A stretch of 64,000 nt of DNA from Iodobacter fluviatilis (GTDB taxonomy: Bacteria; Pseudomonadota; Gammaproteobacteria; Burkholderiales; Chitinibacteraceae). Position numbers and translations under genes: made by a program. Below are positions 54,716 to 64,000 of this stretch, piece after piece. The stretch covers positions 3,720,001 through 3,784,000 of the forward strand of contig NZ_CP025781.1 of the NCBI RefSeq assembly GCF_004194535.1, read 5' to 3'. The number at the start of each line of letters is the position of its first letter. Within the stretch, counting starts at the first letter, position 1. The notes under the pieces are model-generated. The model was not told the origin of the DNA. It did no database searches and saw only the letters and a list, made by a program, of their open reading frames with translations.

Positions 54716-56527
54716 ATGACTAGCGATGCAATGTTCCAGTTGGGGCTGTTTTTACTTGTTTTGTTGCTGCTCTCTTGGCCACTTGCGGCTGTGATTACCA
54801 AAGTAATGTGTGGGGAAATCAATGGCCCTTTGCGTATTTTAAAGCCGATTGAACACGGTATTTATCGCTTGGCTGGGATTCAGCCCAGCCAAGAAACAAC
54901 TTGGAAGTCCTACGCTTTTAGCCTGCTGCTGTTTAATTTTGTTGGCGGTGCGGCCTTGTATACGCTGCAACGCGTGCAAGGTGGTTTGCCATTTAACCCA
55001 CAGGCTTTGGGGCCGATTAGTCCAGATTCAGCCTTAAATACAGCAATTTCCTTTGTTACAAACACGAACTGGCAAGGTTACGGTGGTGAGACCACCATGT
55101 CTTACCTGACACAAATGCTGGGTTTGACGGTACAGAACTTCTTATCTGCTGCAACTGGTATTGCGGTGGTCATTGCGCTAATTCGTGGTTTTGCACGGCA
55201 TAGCGCCAGTACGGTGGGTCATTTCTGGGTGGATATGACCCGCGCCACTTTATATATTTTGTTGCCGCTTTCTTTGGTGCTGTCACTGGTGTTTGTGGGG
55301 CAGGGCATGATTCAGAATTTATCTGCATATAAAGAAGTGCAAACCTTACAGGCCAGCATTTTCCAGCAGCCTAAGCACGACGCTCAAGGTGAAATCATTA
55401 AAGACGTTAAGGGCGCACCAGTTTTAGAAGACGTGGTAAGCCATACCCAGACCTTGGCGATGGGCCCCGTAGCATCGCAAGAAGCGATTAAATTACTCGG
55501 CACCAACGGGGGTGGTTTCTTTAATGCGAACTCGGCGCATCCTTTTGAGAACCCAACGCCGTTTACTAATTTCTTACAAATGTTGGCCATTTTCATTATC
55601 CCTGCGGCGCTGTGTTTTGTGTTTGGACGCATGGTGGGGGATCGTCGCCAAGGCTGGGCCATTATCGCTTCGATGGCGCTGATTTTTGTCGCCATGTACG
55701 CCGTGTTGGTGTATGCCGAGCAAAAAGGCACGACCGGTTTGGCTGATCTAGGTGTTGATCAGATGGCCAGTCTGACGCAAGCCGGCGGCAATATGGAAGG
55801 CAAAGAAGCTCGTTTTGGAATTACGGCAACGTCGCTCTTTATTGCTGTGACCACCTCGGCTTCTTGCGGGGCGGTCAATGCCATGCATGATTCACTGACT
55901 CCTCTGGGTGGAATGGTGCCCACGGCATTGATGCAGCTGGGAGAAGTGGTGTTTGGTGGCGTGGGCTCGGGCCTGTATGGCATGTTGGTATTCGCCATCT
56001 TAGCGGTGTTTATTGCCGGCTTGATGGTGGGCCGCACGCCTGAATACTTAGGCAAAAAAATTGAAATCTTTGAGATGAAGATGAGCGCGCTGACGATTCT
56101 AGTTACGCCAATTTTGGTGCTAACGGGTACAGCGATTGCGCTGATGGTGACAGATGGCAGGGCGGGGATTTTAAACCCAGGCGCGCATGGTTTAAGTGAA
56201 GTGCTGTACGCATTTACTTCGGCCGCCAATAACAACGGCAGTGCGTTTGCTGGCTTGTCGGCGAATACCCCGTTTTATAACGTGATGTTGGGTGTTGCGA
56301 TGTGGTTTGGTCGCTTCTTGATTATTGTGCCAGTGCTGGCGATAGCTGGCTCCTTAGCCGCTAAAAAACGCCTTGCTGTTACAGGCGGTACCCTGCCAAC
56401 GCACGGGCCCTTATTTGTGGTGCTGTTGGTGGGTACGGTCTTGCTGGTAGGGGCACTTAACTATGTGCCCGCCTTGGCACTGGGCCCTGTGGCTGAACAT
56501 CTACAAATGATTGCACCTGCTAAGTAG
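54716..56527 (+). CDS. kdpA: Potassium-transporting ATPase subunit A
   Basis: 603 residues. Superfamily of K+ transporters with the selectivity filter repeats: [55 protein letters not shown] and [12 protein letters not shown]. KdpA is the channel-like subunit that binds potassium. Confidence 0.97.
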   Translation: MTSDAMFQLGLFLLVLLLLSWPLAAVITKVMCGEINGPLRILKPIEHGIYRLAGIQPSQETTWKSYAFSLLLFNFVGGAALYTLQRVQGGLPFNPQALGPISPDSALNTAISFVTNTNWQGYGGETTMSYLTQMLGLTVQNFLSAATGIAVVIALIRGFARHSASTVGHFWVDMTRATLYILLPLSLVLSLVFVGQGMIQNLSAYKEVQTLQASIFQQPKHDAQGEIIKDVKGAPVLEDVVSHTQTLAMGPVASQEAIKLLGTNGGGFFNANSAHPFENPTPFTNFLQMLAIFIIPAALCFVFGRMVGDRRQGWAIIASMALIFVAMYAVLVYAEQKGTTGLADLGVDQMASLTQAGGNMEGKEARFGITATSLFIAVTTSASCGAVNAMHDSLTPLGGMVPTALMQLGEVVFGGVGSGLYGMLVFAILAVFIAGLMVGRTPEYLGKKIEIFEMKMSALTILVTPILVLTGTAIALMVTDGRAGILNPGAHGLSEVLYAFTSAANNNGSAFAGLSANTPFYNVMLGVAMWFGRFLIIVPVLAIAGSLAAKKRLAVTGGTLPTHGPLFVVLLVGTVLLVGALNYVPALALGPVAEHLQMIAPAK

Positions 56528-56593
56528 CCGTTCAGAGCGGGCTAATCTGCAAATTTGTATTCAAACCATTGCAACTCTTTTTGGTAAAAAGCG

Positions 56594-58741
56594 ATGAATA
56601 CTCAAGAAGTAAATCGTACTAAGCCCGCCGCAGCGTTTGTGCCTGTAGCGGTGGCCGCTTCGCAGCAAATGCCTGTCGCTAATAAAAAACTTTCTTTACT
56701 CGACCCACAGTTGATTCAGCCGGCGATTGTTGATTCGTTCAAAAAACTAGCGCCTAGAACGCAGCTAAAAAACCCCGTGATGTTTGTGGTTTATGTAGGC
56801 AGTATTTTAAGCACGCTGCTGCTGATTCAGGCGCTGGCTGGCCAAGGTGAAGCGGCTACAGGCTTTATTGCTGGGGTGTCGGCCTGGCTGTGGTTTACCG
56901 TGTTGTTTGCAAACTTTGCTGAAAGCTTGGCAGAGGGGCGTAGCAAGGCACAGGCCGCTTCTTTAAGAAACACCAAGAAAAATGTCATTGCTAAGAAACT
57001 GTCCGGCCCTGGTCGTAAATATGGCAAATCGATAGCCGATAGTGCCAGCCTGCGTAAAGGGGATTACATCTTGGTTGAAGCCGGTGATGTGGTGCCTGCA
57101 GACGGTGAAGTGATTGAAGGCGTGGCATCGGTGGATGAGTCAGCCATTACGGGTGAATCTGCGCCGGTGATTCGCGAATCGGGCGGTGACTTTACTGCGG
57201 TAACTGGTGGCACACGCGTGCTTTCTGATTGGGTGGTGGTGCGGGTTAGCGTGAATCCAGGTGAGGCTTTTCTGGACCGCATGATTGCCATGGTAGAGGG
57301 CGCTAAGCGTCAGAAAACACCCAATGAAATTGCGCTAACGATTTTATTGGTGGCGCTGACCATTGTGTTTATGGTGGTGACCATCACGCTGCTGCCATTC
57401 TCGTTATTTAGCGTAGCGGCGGGGCATAGCGGCTCACCAATTACGATTACGGCGCTGATTGCATTGTTGGTGTGTTTGATTCCAACCACGATTGGTGCTT
57501 TGTTGTCGGCCATTGGTGTGGCAGGGATGAGCCGCATGATGCAGGCCAATGTGATCGCTACATCGGGCCGTGCAGTAGAAGCGGCAGGGGATGTGGATGT
57601 ACTGATGCTGGATAAAACCGGCACGATCACACTGGGTAATCGTCAAGCCTCCGCTTTTGTGCCCGCCCCAGGCGTGACAATGGAAGAGCTAGCCGATGCC
57701 GCGCAATTAGCTTCGCTGGCTGATGAAACCCCAGAAGGGCGCAGTATTGTGGTGCTGGCTAAGCAGAAATTTAACCTGCGTGAGCGTCAACTATTAAGCC
57801 ACGCTGTAGAATTTGTGCCCTTCACCGCGCAAACCCGTATGAGTGGCGTGAATTACGATGAACGTTTAATCCGCAAGGGTGCGATCGACGCCATTAAAAA
57901 ACACGTTGCCACCATGGGCGGTGCATTCCCAGAAGCGGTTGGCAAGATCGCAGATGAAATTGCTCGCCGTGGATCAACGCCTTTACTCGTGAGCGATGGC
58001 GCTAAGGTGATGGGCGTGATCGAGCTAAAAGACATCGTAAAAGGTGGCATTAAAGAGCGCTTTGCCGAGCTGCGGCAGATGGGCATTAAAACCATCATGA
58101 TCACGGGTGATAACCCGCTGACCGCTGCGGCGATAGCCGCCGAAGCGGGTGTGGATGACTTTTTGGCAGAAGCCACGCCAGAAGCGAAACTTGCCATGAT
58201 TCGCCAATATCAAGCCGAAGGTAAATTGGTGGCGATGACGGGTGATGGTACCAATGATGCGCCTGCACTGGCGCAAGCCGATGTGGCGGTGGCCATGAAT
58301 ACCGGTACGCAAGCGGCTAAAGAAGCCGGCAATATGGTGGATTTGGATTCTAATCCAACTAAATTGATTGAGATTGTAGAAATCGGCAAGCAAATGCTGA
58401 TGACACGCGGCTCATTAACCACCTTTAGTATTGCTAACGATGTGGCCAAATACTTTGCCATTATCCCCGCGGCGTTTGTATCGACTTATCCGCAATTGGG
58501 CGCTTTAAATGTAATGGGATTAAATAGCCCTCATTCAGCCGTGATGTCGGCGGTGATTTTTAATGCGCTTATTATTATGTTTTTGATTCCTTTAGCATTA
58601 AAGGGCGTGAAATATCGTGCTCAGGCTGCCGCGCAATTACTACGCAATAATTTATTGATTTACGGATTGGGTGGTTTATTAGTGCCTTTTGCCGGAATTA
58701 AACTCATTGATATGGCATTAGGTGCAATGGGCCTAGTTTAA
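56594..58741 (+). CDS. kdpB: Potassium-transporting ATPase subunit B (P-type ATPase)
   Basis: 715 residues. [14 protein letters not shown] (actuator), [12 protein letters not shown] (phospho-Asp), and [21 protein letters not shown] (hinge) are the P-type signatures. An N-terminal extension of about 30 residues precedes the first helices. It hydrolyses ATP to drive KdpA. Confidence 0.97.
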   Translation: MNTQEVNRTKPAAAFVPVAVAASQQMPVANKKLSLLDPQLIQPAIVDSFKKLAPRTQLKNPVMFVVYVGSILSTLLLIQALAGQGEAATGFIAGVSAWLWFTVLFANFAESLAEGRSKAQAASLRNTKKNVIAKKLSGPGRKYGKSIADSASLRKGDYILVEAGDVVPADGEVIEGVASVDESAITGESAPVIRESGGDFTAVTGGTRVLSDWVVVRVSVNPGEAFLDRMIAMVEGAKRQKTPNEIALTILLVALTIVFMVVTITLLPFSLFSVAAGHSGSPITITALIALLVCLIPTTIGALLSAIGVAGMSRMMQANVIATSGRAVEAAGDVDVLMLDKTGTITLGNRQASAFVPAPGVTMEELADAAQLASLADETPEGRSIVVLAKQKFNLRERQLLSHAVEFVPFTAQTRMSGVNYDERLIRKGAIDAIKKHVATMGGAFPEAVGKIADEIARRGSTPLLVSDGAKVMGVIELKDIVKGGIKERFAELRQMGIKTIMITGDNPLTAAAIAAEAGVDDFLAEATPEAKLAMIRQYQAEGKLVAMTGDGTNDAPALAQADVAVAMNTGTQAAKEAGNMVDLDSNPTKLIEIVEIGKQMLMTRGSLTTFSIANDVAKYFAIIPAAFVSTYPQLGALNVMGLNSPHSAVMSAVIFNALIIMFLIPLALKGVKYRAQAAAQLLRNNLLIYGLGGLLVPFAGIKLIDMALGAMGLV

Positions 58742-58773
58742 AAAAACGGCATTTAAAGCGATAGGACTGGCGT

Positions 58774-59037
58774 ATGGACATGATTGGGAATGCACTACTC
58801 ATTGTTGTCATGCTGCTCTTGCCCTACGGGGTGTGGCGTTGCGCCCGCTGCTGCTGGCGGCGCTCTCCCACCCTCCGTGAATATTTAGCCAAACATGCTG
58901 CATGCAAGGGGGAGGGAGAGGTGGGATGTTACCGCTGTGGTGCTTTCCATCCTATAGCGGCTGAAGATTTGTCTGCTGTGCGTTGTAAAACGCTGTGCCG
59001 CTGTTGCAAAACAGTGCTGTGGCGTAGTGATTTCTGA
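58774..59037 (+). CDS. Cys-rich small membrane protein between kdpB and kdpC
   Basis: 87 residues. One membrane helix (residues 5-20) is followed by a Cys-rich domain with CARCC, CYRC and CRCC groups, a pattern that could be a zinc ribbon. It lies in the kdp operon with 32 bases to kdpB and 69 to kdpC, where standard operons have nothing. No family recognised. It may be an accessory or regulator of the Kdp pump. Confidence 0.6.
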   Translation: MDMIGNALLIVVMLLLPYGVWRCARCCWRRSPTLREYLAKHAACKGEGEVGCYRCGAFHPIAAEDLSAVRCKTLCRCCKTVLWRSDF

Positions 59038-59106
59038 AGTGGTGAGCCATGGCCGCTACGTAATTTAATTTTGAATTGATCAGTAAGATGATCATAAGGA
59101 ATAATA

Positions 59107-59691
59107 ATGAATGCCCAATTAAGACCCGCTCTTGTCATTTTTGCTCTACTTTCTGCTATAACCGGCTTGGCTTACCCACTTATGGTGACCGGTATTGCCC
59201 AAACCATCATGCCCGATCAGGCCAATGGCAGTTTGATTACAGATCAAGGTAAGACGGTTGGCTCTAGCTTGATTGGCCAGAATTTTAGTGAGCCGCAGTA
59301 CTTCTGGGGCCGCCCATCTGCAACCAGCCCGATGGCTTATAACGGCAATGGCTCTGGTGGCGCTAATTTAGGCCCGACCAACCCAGCACTGCTGGGTACT
59401 GTAAAAGCACGTGCTGAAGGGCTTAAAAAAGCCCATCCTGATCAGGCGGGTAGTATCCCCGTTGATCTGGTAACGGCATCGGGAAGTGGTCTTGATCCAC
59501 ATATCAGCATCGCAGCAGCTAGCTATCAGTTGGAGCGCGTGTCGGTTGCGCGTAAGCTATCAGCAGAGAAAGTAGGTAAACTGCTGGAAGAAAGCACCGA
59601 AGGCCGTCAGTTTGCGGTGTTTGGTGAGCCAAGAGTGAATGTGTTGAAACTAAATTTAGCGCTGGATCAACAATATCCACTGGCTAAGTAA
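59107..59691 (+). CDS. kdpC: Potassium-transporting ATPase subunit C
   Basis: 194 residues. One N-terminal membrane helix, then the KdpC pattern: [20 protein letters not shown], then [20 protein letters not shown]. It is the periplasmic-facing accessory of KdpAB. AAGGA lies upstream. Confidence 0.97.
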   Translation: MNAQLRPALVIFALLSAITGLAYPLMVTGIAQTIMPDQANGSLITDQGKTVGSSLIGQNFSEPQYFWGRPSATSPMAYNGNGSGGANLGPTNPALLGTVKARAEGLKKAHPDQAGSIPVDLVTASGSGLDPHISIAAASYQLERVSVARKLSAEKVGKLLEESTEGRQFAVFGEPRVNVLKLNLALDQQYPLAK

Positions 59692-59750
59692 GCACTCAGA
59701 AAAACACATACATAGATATAACCCCCTTAGCGAACTTTGATGGATCGCCC

Positions 59751-59769
59751 GTGTGGGCAAGGCTCGCCC
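59751..59769. repeat. Short GTGGGC palindrome before kdpD
   Basis: GTGGGC/GCCCAC inverted pair with a 7-base loop (AAGGCTC). It could also form a hairpin that attenuates kdpD. Confidence 0.5.
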
Positions 59770-59797
59770 ACCTTACATATTTACCTTTATTGAAGCC

Positions 59798-62467
59798 ATG
59801 ACCGATACCCGCCCCGATCCCGATTCCCTGCTCGATAAAATTAAACGTGAAGACCAGCAGGCGGTACGCGGGCGTTTGAAGATTTTCTTTGGCGCTTGCG
59901 CCGGTGTGGGTAAAACTTTTTCCATGTTGGCGGCAGGCCATATGCAGCAGCGCCTTGGCGTAAATGTATTGGTGGGGGTGGTTGAAACGCATGGCCGCAG
60001 CGAAACCGCCGCCCAGCTACAGGGGCTGAAAGTATTGTCTGCTGCAAAAATTGAATATCGTAGCCAATGGCTATCTGAGTTTGATTTAGACTCTGCGCTA
60101 GCCTTAAAACCTAAGCTGATTTTGATTGATGAGCTGGCGCACTCTAATGTGGCGGGCTCTCGTCACCCCAAGCGTTGGCAAGATGTAGAAGAGCTATTGG
60201 CGGCGGGGATTGATGTTTACACCTCGCTGAATGTGCAACATCTGGAGCGCTTAAACGATGTAGTTGGGCAGATTACGGGCATTGTGGTGCGCGAAACGCT
60301 GCCAGACCATGTGTTTGACGCGGCCAATGAAGTCACGCTGGTTGATTTGCCGCCAGACGAGCTGTTGCAGCGCTTGGCGGAAGGCAAGGTTTATCGCCCC
60401 GAGCAAGCTACCCGTGCCAGCCAAAATTTCTTCCGCAAAGGTAATTTACTGGCGCTGCGCGAGCTTGCTTTGCGCCGTACGGCCGATCGGGTGGATGCCC
60501 AGATGCGTGCGTATCGAGCCGATCAATCTATTCAGCCGGTTTGGCAGGCGCATGAACGTTTACTCATTAGCATAGGGCCTTACTCAGGGGGTGAGAAGCT
60601 GATCCGTAATGCCTGCCGCCTTGCTGCTAGCTTGCACGCTGATTGCTTGGTGGTGTATGTAGAAACGCCAGAGCTGCAGCGCCAAGGCGAGGCTGCGCGT
60701 ACGCAGGTGCTAAAAGCCCTCAAGCTGGCCCAGGAATTAGGCGCAGAAACCAGCGTGCTGGCAGGAGTAGATCTGGTGGATACCCTGCTGGCCTTTGCCC
60801 ACAGCCGCAATGTGTCCAAAATTGTGGTGGGTAAATCGCAGCGCAAAAATCTATCGCGTTTATTACGTCGCCCCTTATTTGAGCGGCTGGTGGAAAAAGC
60901 CAGTGATGTGGATGTCTATGTGGTGGCTCACGATATCAGCGAGCCAGCTACGGCAGATTCATCCCCCAATAGCCTGTTGTTTGATGAAGTGACACCTAAG
61001 CTACAGCGCCATGGTTATTTTGCCGCGTTGGGCGCATCGGCGATCACTACGCTGCTAGCGGCGGGCCTGCTGCAGTTTTTTGATCTGGCTAATGTGGTGA
61101 TGCTGTATTTGCTGGCCGTGGTGCTGGTCTCGGTGCGTTATGGACGAGGAGCGGGGGTAATGGCTTCGCTATTGTCGGTGGCTTCGTTTGATTTCTTTTT
61201 TGTTGCACCCCGCATGTCGTTTACCGTGTCAGACACCCAGTATCTACTGACATTTGCCGTGATGCTGGCCGTGGCATTAATCATTAGCCACCTGACATCC
61301 CGCTTGCGTTTTGAAGCGACAGTGGCCACTTATCGCGAGCGGCGTACCCGGGCTTTATACGAGTTGGGTAGAGAGCTATCTGGCGCACTGACCGCTACGC
61401 AAATTGTAGAAACCAGCGTGCGTCATCTTGATGGCTTATTTCAATCGAAAACGCTGCTGTTTATTCCTGATAGTGAAGAAAAAGTACGCGTGTCGCACGA
61501 GCATGCCAATGCCGATTTGGGCATCGCCCAGTGGGTATACGACTATCAACAGCCAGCAGGGCTGGGAACCCACACCCTGCCTGCTGCGCCATTACTTTAT
61601 ATTCCGCTGAAAGCGCCAATGCGCACCCGTGGCGTACTGGCGCTTTTGCCTGGGGATAGCAAACATGTGTTTTTACCCGAGCAGCAAAGACTACTAGAAA
61701 CCGCCGCCAGCCAAATTGCGCTAGCGCTGGAGCGGGTGCATTACGTTGAAGTGGCGCAGGACGCTATTGTGGTGATGGAATCAGAGCGCTTGCGTAACGG
61801 TGTGTTGTCGGCCGTCTCACACGATTTACGCACCCCGCTGACCACGTTAGTTGGCCTTGCTAGCCTCTTAGATAAAGACGAATTACCACTGCAATGGCGG
61901 CAGATTTCGCAAAGTTTGCAAAAAGAAGCGATGCGGATGAATCATATGGTCAGCAATCTCTTGGATATGGCTAAGCTGCAGTCCGGTGTAAAGCCAAATA
62001 AAGAATGGCAGCTGCTCGAAGAATCCGTTGGCGGGGCGGTGAGAGTGGCTGGGGCTAGCCTTGCAGCGCATCAGGTTAAAGTAGAATTGCCACGCAATTT
62101 ACCCATGCTGGAATACGATGCTGTGCTGATGGAGCGTGTGTTGGTCAATTTACTGGAAAACGCAGCCAAATATACGCCCGCTGGCAGTATCATGACGATC
62201 TCTGTAAAAAAAGACGGCACGATGCTGCGGATTTGCGTCAGTGATAATGGCCCAGGCTTACCGGAAGGCGCAGCCGAACGTTTGTTTGATAAATTTACCC
62301 GTGGCACTGTGGAGTCCGGCGCGCCTGGGGTGGGCCTTGGCCTCGCTATTTGCCGCAGCATTGTGTTGGCGCATGGTGGCCAGATTAGCGCTAGAAATCT
62401 AGACCCTCACGGCGCAGCGTTTGAATTCACTCTACCGATGGGCACACCTCCGGCTTTGCTGGAGTAG
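59798..62467 (+). CDS. kdpD: Osmosensitive potassium channel sensor kinase KdpD
   Basis: 889 residues from ATG 59798; a GTG 15 codons upstream lies in a hairpin and is unlikely. KdpD N-terminal domain with Walker A GACAGVGKTFSML, a universal-stress-like domain (SRNVSKIVVGKSQRKNLSR), four close helices (DUF4118, residues about 395-500), GAF, HisKA (AVSHDLRTPLTTLVGLASLL) and HATPase (LVNLLENAAKYTP, GVGLGLAICRSIV). It phosphorylates KdpE upon potassium limitation. Confidence 0.96.
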   Translation: MTDTRPDPDSLLDKIKREDQQAVRGRLKIFFGACAGVGKTFSMLAAGHMQQRLGVNVLVGVVETHGRSETAAQLQGLKVLSAAKIEYRSQWLSEFDLDSALALKPKLILIDELAHSNVAGSRHPKRWQDVEELLAAGIDVYTSLNVQHLERLNDVVGQITGIVVRETLPDHVFDAANEVTLVDLPPDELLQRLAEGKVYRPEQATRASQNFFRKGNLLALRELALRRTADRVDAQMRAYRADQSIQPVWQAHERLLISIGPYSGGEKLIRNACRLAASLHADCLVVYVETPELQRQGEAARTQVLKALKLAQELGAETSVLAGVDLVDTLLAFAHSRNVSKIVVGKSQRKNLSRLLRRPLFERLVEKASDVDVYVVAHDISEPATADSSPNSLLFDEVTPKLQRHGYFAALGASAITTLLAAGLLQFFDLANVVMLYLLAVVLVSVRYGRGAGVMASLLSVASFDFFFVAPRMSFTVSDTQYLLTFAVMLAVALIISHLTSRLRFEATVATYRERRTRALYELGRELSGALTATQIVETSVRHLDGLFQSKTLLFIPDSEEKVRVSHEHANADLGIAQWVYDYQQPAGLGTHTLPAAPLLYIPLKAPMRTRGVLALLPGDSKHVFLPEQQRLLETAASQIALALERVHYVEVAQDAIVVMESERLRNGVLSAVSHDLRTPLTTLVGLASLLDKDELPLQWRQISQSLQKEAMRMNHMVSNLLDMAKLQSGVKPNKEWQLLEESVGGAVRVAGASLAAHQVKVELPRNLPMLEYDAVLMERVLVNLLENAAKYTPAGSIMTISVKKDGTMLRICVSDNGPGLPEGAAERLFDKFTRGTVESGAPGVGLGLAICRSIVLAHGGQISARNLDPHGAAFEFTLPMGTPPALLE

Positions 62468-62579
62468 CGGTTGTTTTGCATATGGATCATGCTCGGTGGG
62501 CAAGGTTTTTTTGCTACCCGATGTACTCATAACCAGCAAAATTAAAAAACAACAATAAGCATCACCAGTAGGGGCGCCT

Positions 62580-63269
62580 ATGTCAGATATTCCTATTACC
62601 GTTGTTATTATTGAAGATGAAAAACCGATTCGGCATTTTTTGTCGGCGTCGCTGATCGATGCAGGCATGCAGGTATTTGATGCAGAAACGGGTAAAAAAG
62701 GTCTGATCGAAGTGGCCACCCGTAAGCCGGATCTAGTTATTTTAGATTTGGGCCTGCCCGATATGGATGGTGTGGTGGTGATTACCCAGCTGCGGGAATG
62801 GTGCGAGTTGCCGATACTGGTGCTGTCGGCCAGAACGCAAGAGGCGGAAAAAGTGCGTGCGCTAGATGCGGGCGCGGATGATTTCTTGACCAAGCCCTTT
62901 GGCGTGCCTGAATGTCTAGCGCGTATCCGCGTGCTGCTGCGCCGCCATGCCCGTGGGCAGAATGTGCAGCAGGTGCAGGAATTTGGTCAGGTCAGAATTG
63001 ATCTGGTTAATCGTCAGGTTTATAGAAGCGATGCCCCTGTTCACTTGACACCTATCGAGTATAGGCTGTTAACCACCTTGCTTAGATTTCAAGGCAAAGT
63101 GCTCACACACCGTGAATTGCTCAAAGCCGTATGGGGGCCATCGCACTCAGAAAGCAGTCAATATTTACGTGTTTATATGGGGCATTTGCGGCAAAAATTA
63201 GAAGTAGACCCCGCCTTGCCACAACATATCATCACTGAAACTGGTGTGGGCTATCGCTTGATGAGTTAG
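62580..63269 (+). CDS. kdpE: Response regulator KdpE
   Basis: 229 residues. Receiver with IIEDEKPIRHFL, phospho-Asp in LVILDLGLPDMDG and Lys in DDFLTKPFG; OmpR-type winged helix with LTPIEYRLLTTLLRFQGKVL and the end GVGYRLMS. It activates the kdp promoter. A 112-base gap separates it from kdpD. Confidence 0.96.
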   Translation: MSDIPITVVIIEDEKPIRHFLSASLIDAGMQVFDAETGKKGLIEVATRKPDLVILDLGLPDMDGVVVITQLREWCELPILVLSARTQEAEKVRALDAGADDFLTKPFGVPECLARIRVLLRRHARGQNVQQVQEFGQVRIDLVNRQVYRSDAPVHLTPIEYRLLTTLLRFQGKVLTHRELLKAVWGPSHSESSQYLRVYMGHLRQKLEVDPALPQHIITETGVGYRLMS

Positions 63270-63423
63270 AAAGGTTTTTGTAGGTAGTTATAGGCAGTGT
63301 GGCTAAAGCTGTTAAGTGCAATAATTACTGCCTGCGAAATCTGCAAGAAAATTACTTTCAATTATTTTGGATTAAATTGTGTTTAGCTCTTCCTTACGTG
63401 GCAAGTGTTCTGCCTGTGCTCCG

Positions 63424-64000
63424 ATGTTTGTTTTGCTTGAATACGAAATGTTCTTGTTTGATAACCGTATTGATTTTGTCTGGGAGCGTCTTGGCAGCGC
63501 GCAGGGTGATTTTATTGTTCAGTTTGAAAATAGCTCACTGAGAGATGCCTTGGATTGGCTGGTTCGGCAAGGCGCTACGGATGAAGCCCAAATTAAGCTC
63601 GCGCTTGAGGTACTACTGGATGAAACTACGCCAGAAAATGCCCTCTATCTTGAGAAGTTCTTAAGCCTTAATCCGGCACTGATCGGCAAAAAAATTCAGC
63701 AATTAATGTTAGATCTTTTGATAAAGCATCAATTTTTGAATGATGAAAACGCGGCGCTGGCTAAGCCACATTTAGCGCAGGTAGGTGCGCTTTTGCATGA
63801 GCATTATTTGCTGCGAGAAGTGCTGGATTGGCTAGTCGCCGAGGGATATTCCAGCGCCTCCCAAGTGCAAAATGCGATTGATACCTTGCTGGCAGAGCAT
63901 GCTTTTGATAAAGATACATTATTGCGAATGCGCCCAATTAGCCCTGAGCGCATTAATCCGTCTTTGCACCCATTGCTCACTCGGCAATATCTTCAGCAGC
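63424..64000 (+). CDS. Unknown helical-repeat protein (partial, runs off the window)
   Basis: An open frame of 192 codons to the window end, from ATG 63424 (GTG 63379 or ATG 63448 are alternatives). The protein is acidic, soluble and largely helical. Two segments resemble each other: LRDALDWLVRQGATDEAQIK (residues about 40-60) and LREVLDWLVAEGYSSASQVQ (about 137-157), about 97 residues apart, suggesting a repeated helical unit. No family recognised. It is not preceded by a clear ribosome site. Confidence 0.6.
   Translation, partial: MFVLLEYEMFLFDNRIDFVWERLGSAQGDFIVQFENSSLRDALDWLVRQGATDEAQIKLALEVLLDETTPENALYLEKFLSLNPALIGKKIQQLMLDLLIKHQFLNDENAALAKPHLAQVGALLHEHYLLREVLDWLVAEGYSSASQVQNAIDTLLAEHAFDKDTLLRMRPISPERINPSLHPLLTRQYLQQ

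Noticed and set aside
63299-63541. 80-codon frame at the right end
   Set aside because: It overlaps the longer 192-codon frame from 63424, has an unusual Cys/Leu-rich composition and ends early; the longer frame has better codon use.

Overview
The window looks like chromosomal DNA of a Gram-negative betaproteobacterium, most likely order Neisseriales (Chromobacteriaceae-like, for example Iodobacter or Chitinibacter relatives). The reasons are an OmpA-family protein with the architecture of Neisseria RmpM, a fused chorismate mutase/prephenate dehydratase, a complete System I cytochrome c maturation operon, minCDE, kdpFABCDE and moderate GC content. The genus is inference; no rRNA or tRNA gene is visible.

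Layout. 1-5.4 kb holds small housekeeping genes (GIY-YIG nuclease, spermidine-synthase-like methyltransferase, S4 protein, cupin), then rarA, lolA and the RmpM-like gene on the minus strand. 5.7-12.7 kb holds gyrA, two hotdog thioesterases joined by a tiny coupled ORF, serC, an excalibur-domain protein, pheA and a LOG-family gene. 12.7-16.1 kb is an accessory patch: a chimeric repeat, a TerB/DUF697 protein, a left-truncated IS3-family element and an IS481-like transposase remnant. 16.1-19.9 kb holds hisC and glnD, convergent across a 96-bp MITE-like element. 20.2-26.0 kb is an ABC importer operon with a DctB-like kinase and a sigma-54 activator gene that carries an in-frame amber codon; a strong sigma-54 promoter match precedes the operon. 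26.3-27.6 kb is an AT-rich ParA/partner module, followed by a second, inverted copy of the 96-bp element. 28.2-36.1 kb is ccmABCDEFGHI, with palindromic repeats in several of its gaps and even inside reading frames. 36.4-38.4 kb holds a GST, a GNAT enzyme and an 890-bp repeat cluster. 38.4-47.4 kb holds map, minCDE, ppsR, ppsA (frameshifted near its end) and argD. 47.8-52.3 kb is a porin / small periplasmic binding protein / hybrid kinase set. 52.6-54.0 kb is an exported adenosine deaminase. 54.5-63.3 kb is kdpFABCDE with two extra small genes. A partial unknown helical-repeat protein runs off the right end.

The most interesting material is (i) the self-contained sigma-54/ABC/two-component locus with its broken activator, (ii) several families of palindromic or MITE-like repeats in multiple copies, some translated in frame inside ccm genes, (iii) the ParA plus small-partner module, (iv) small ORFs placed with exact ATGA overlaps, and (v) the porin/binding-protein/kinase set. 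Two conserved genes (ppsA and the sigma-54 activator) each carry one disabling lesion, which could be real decay or sequence error.
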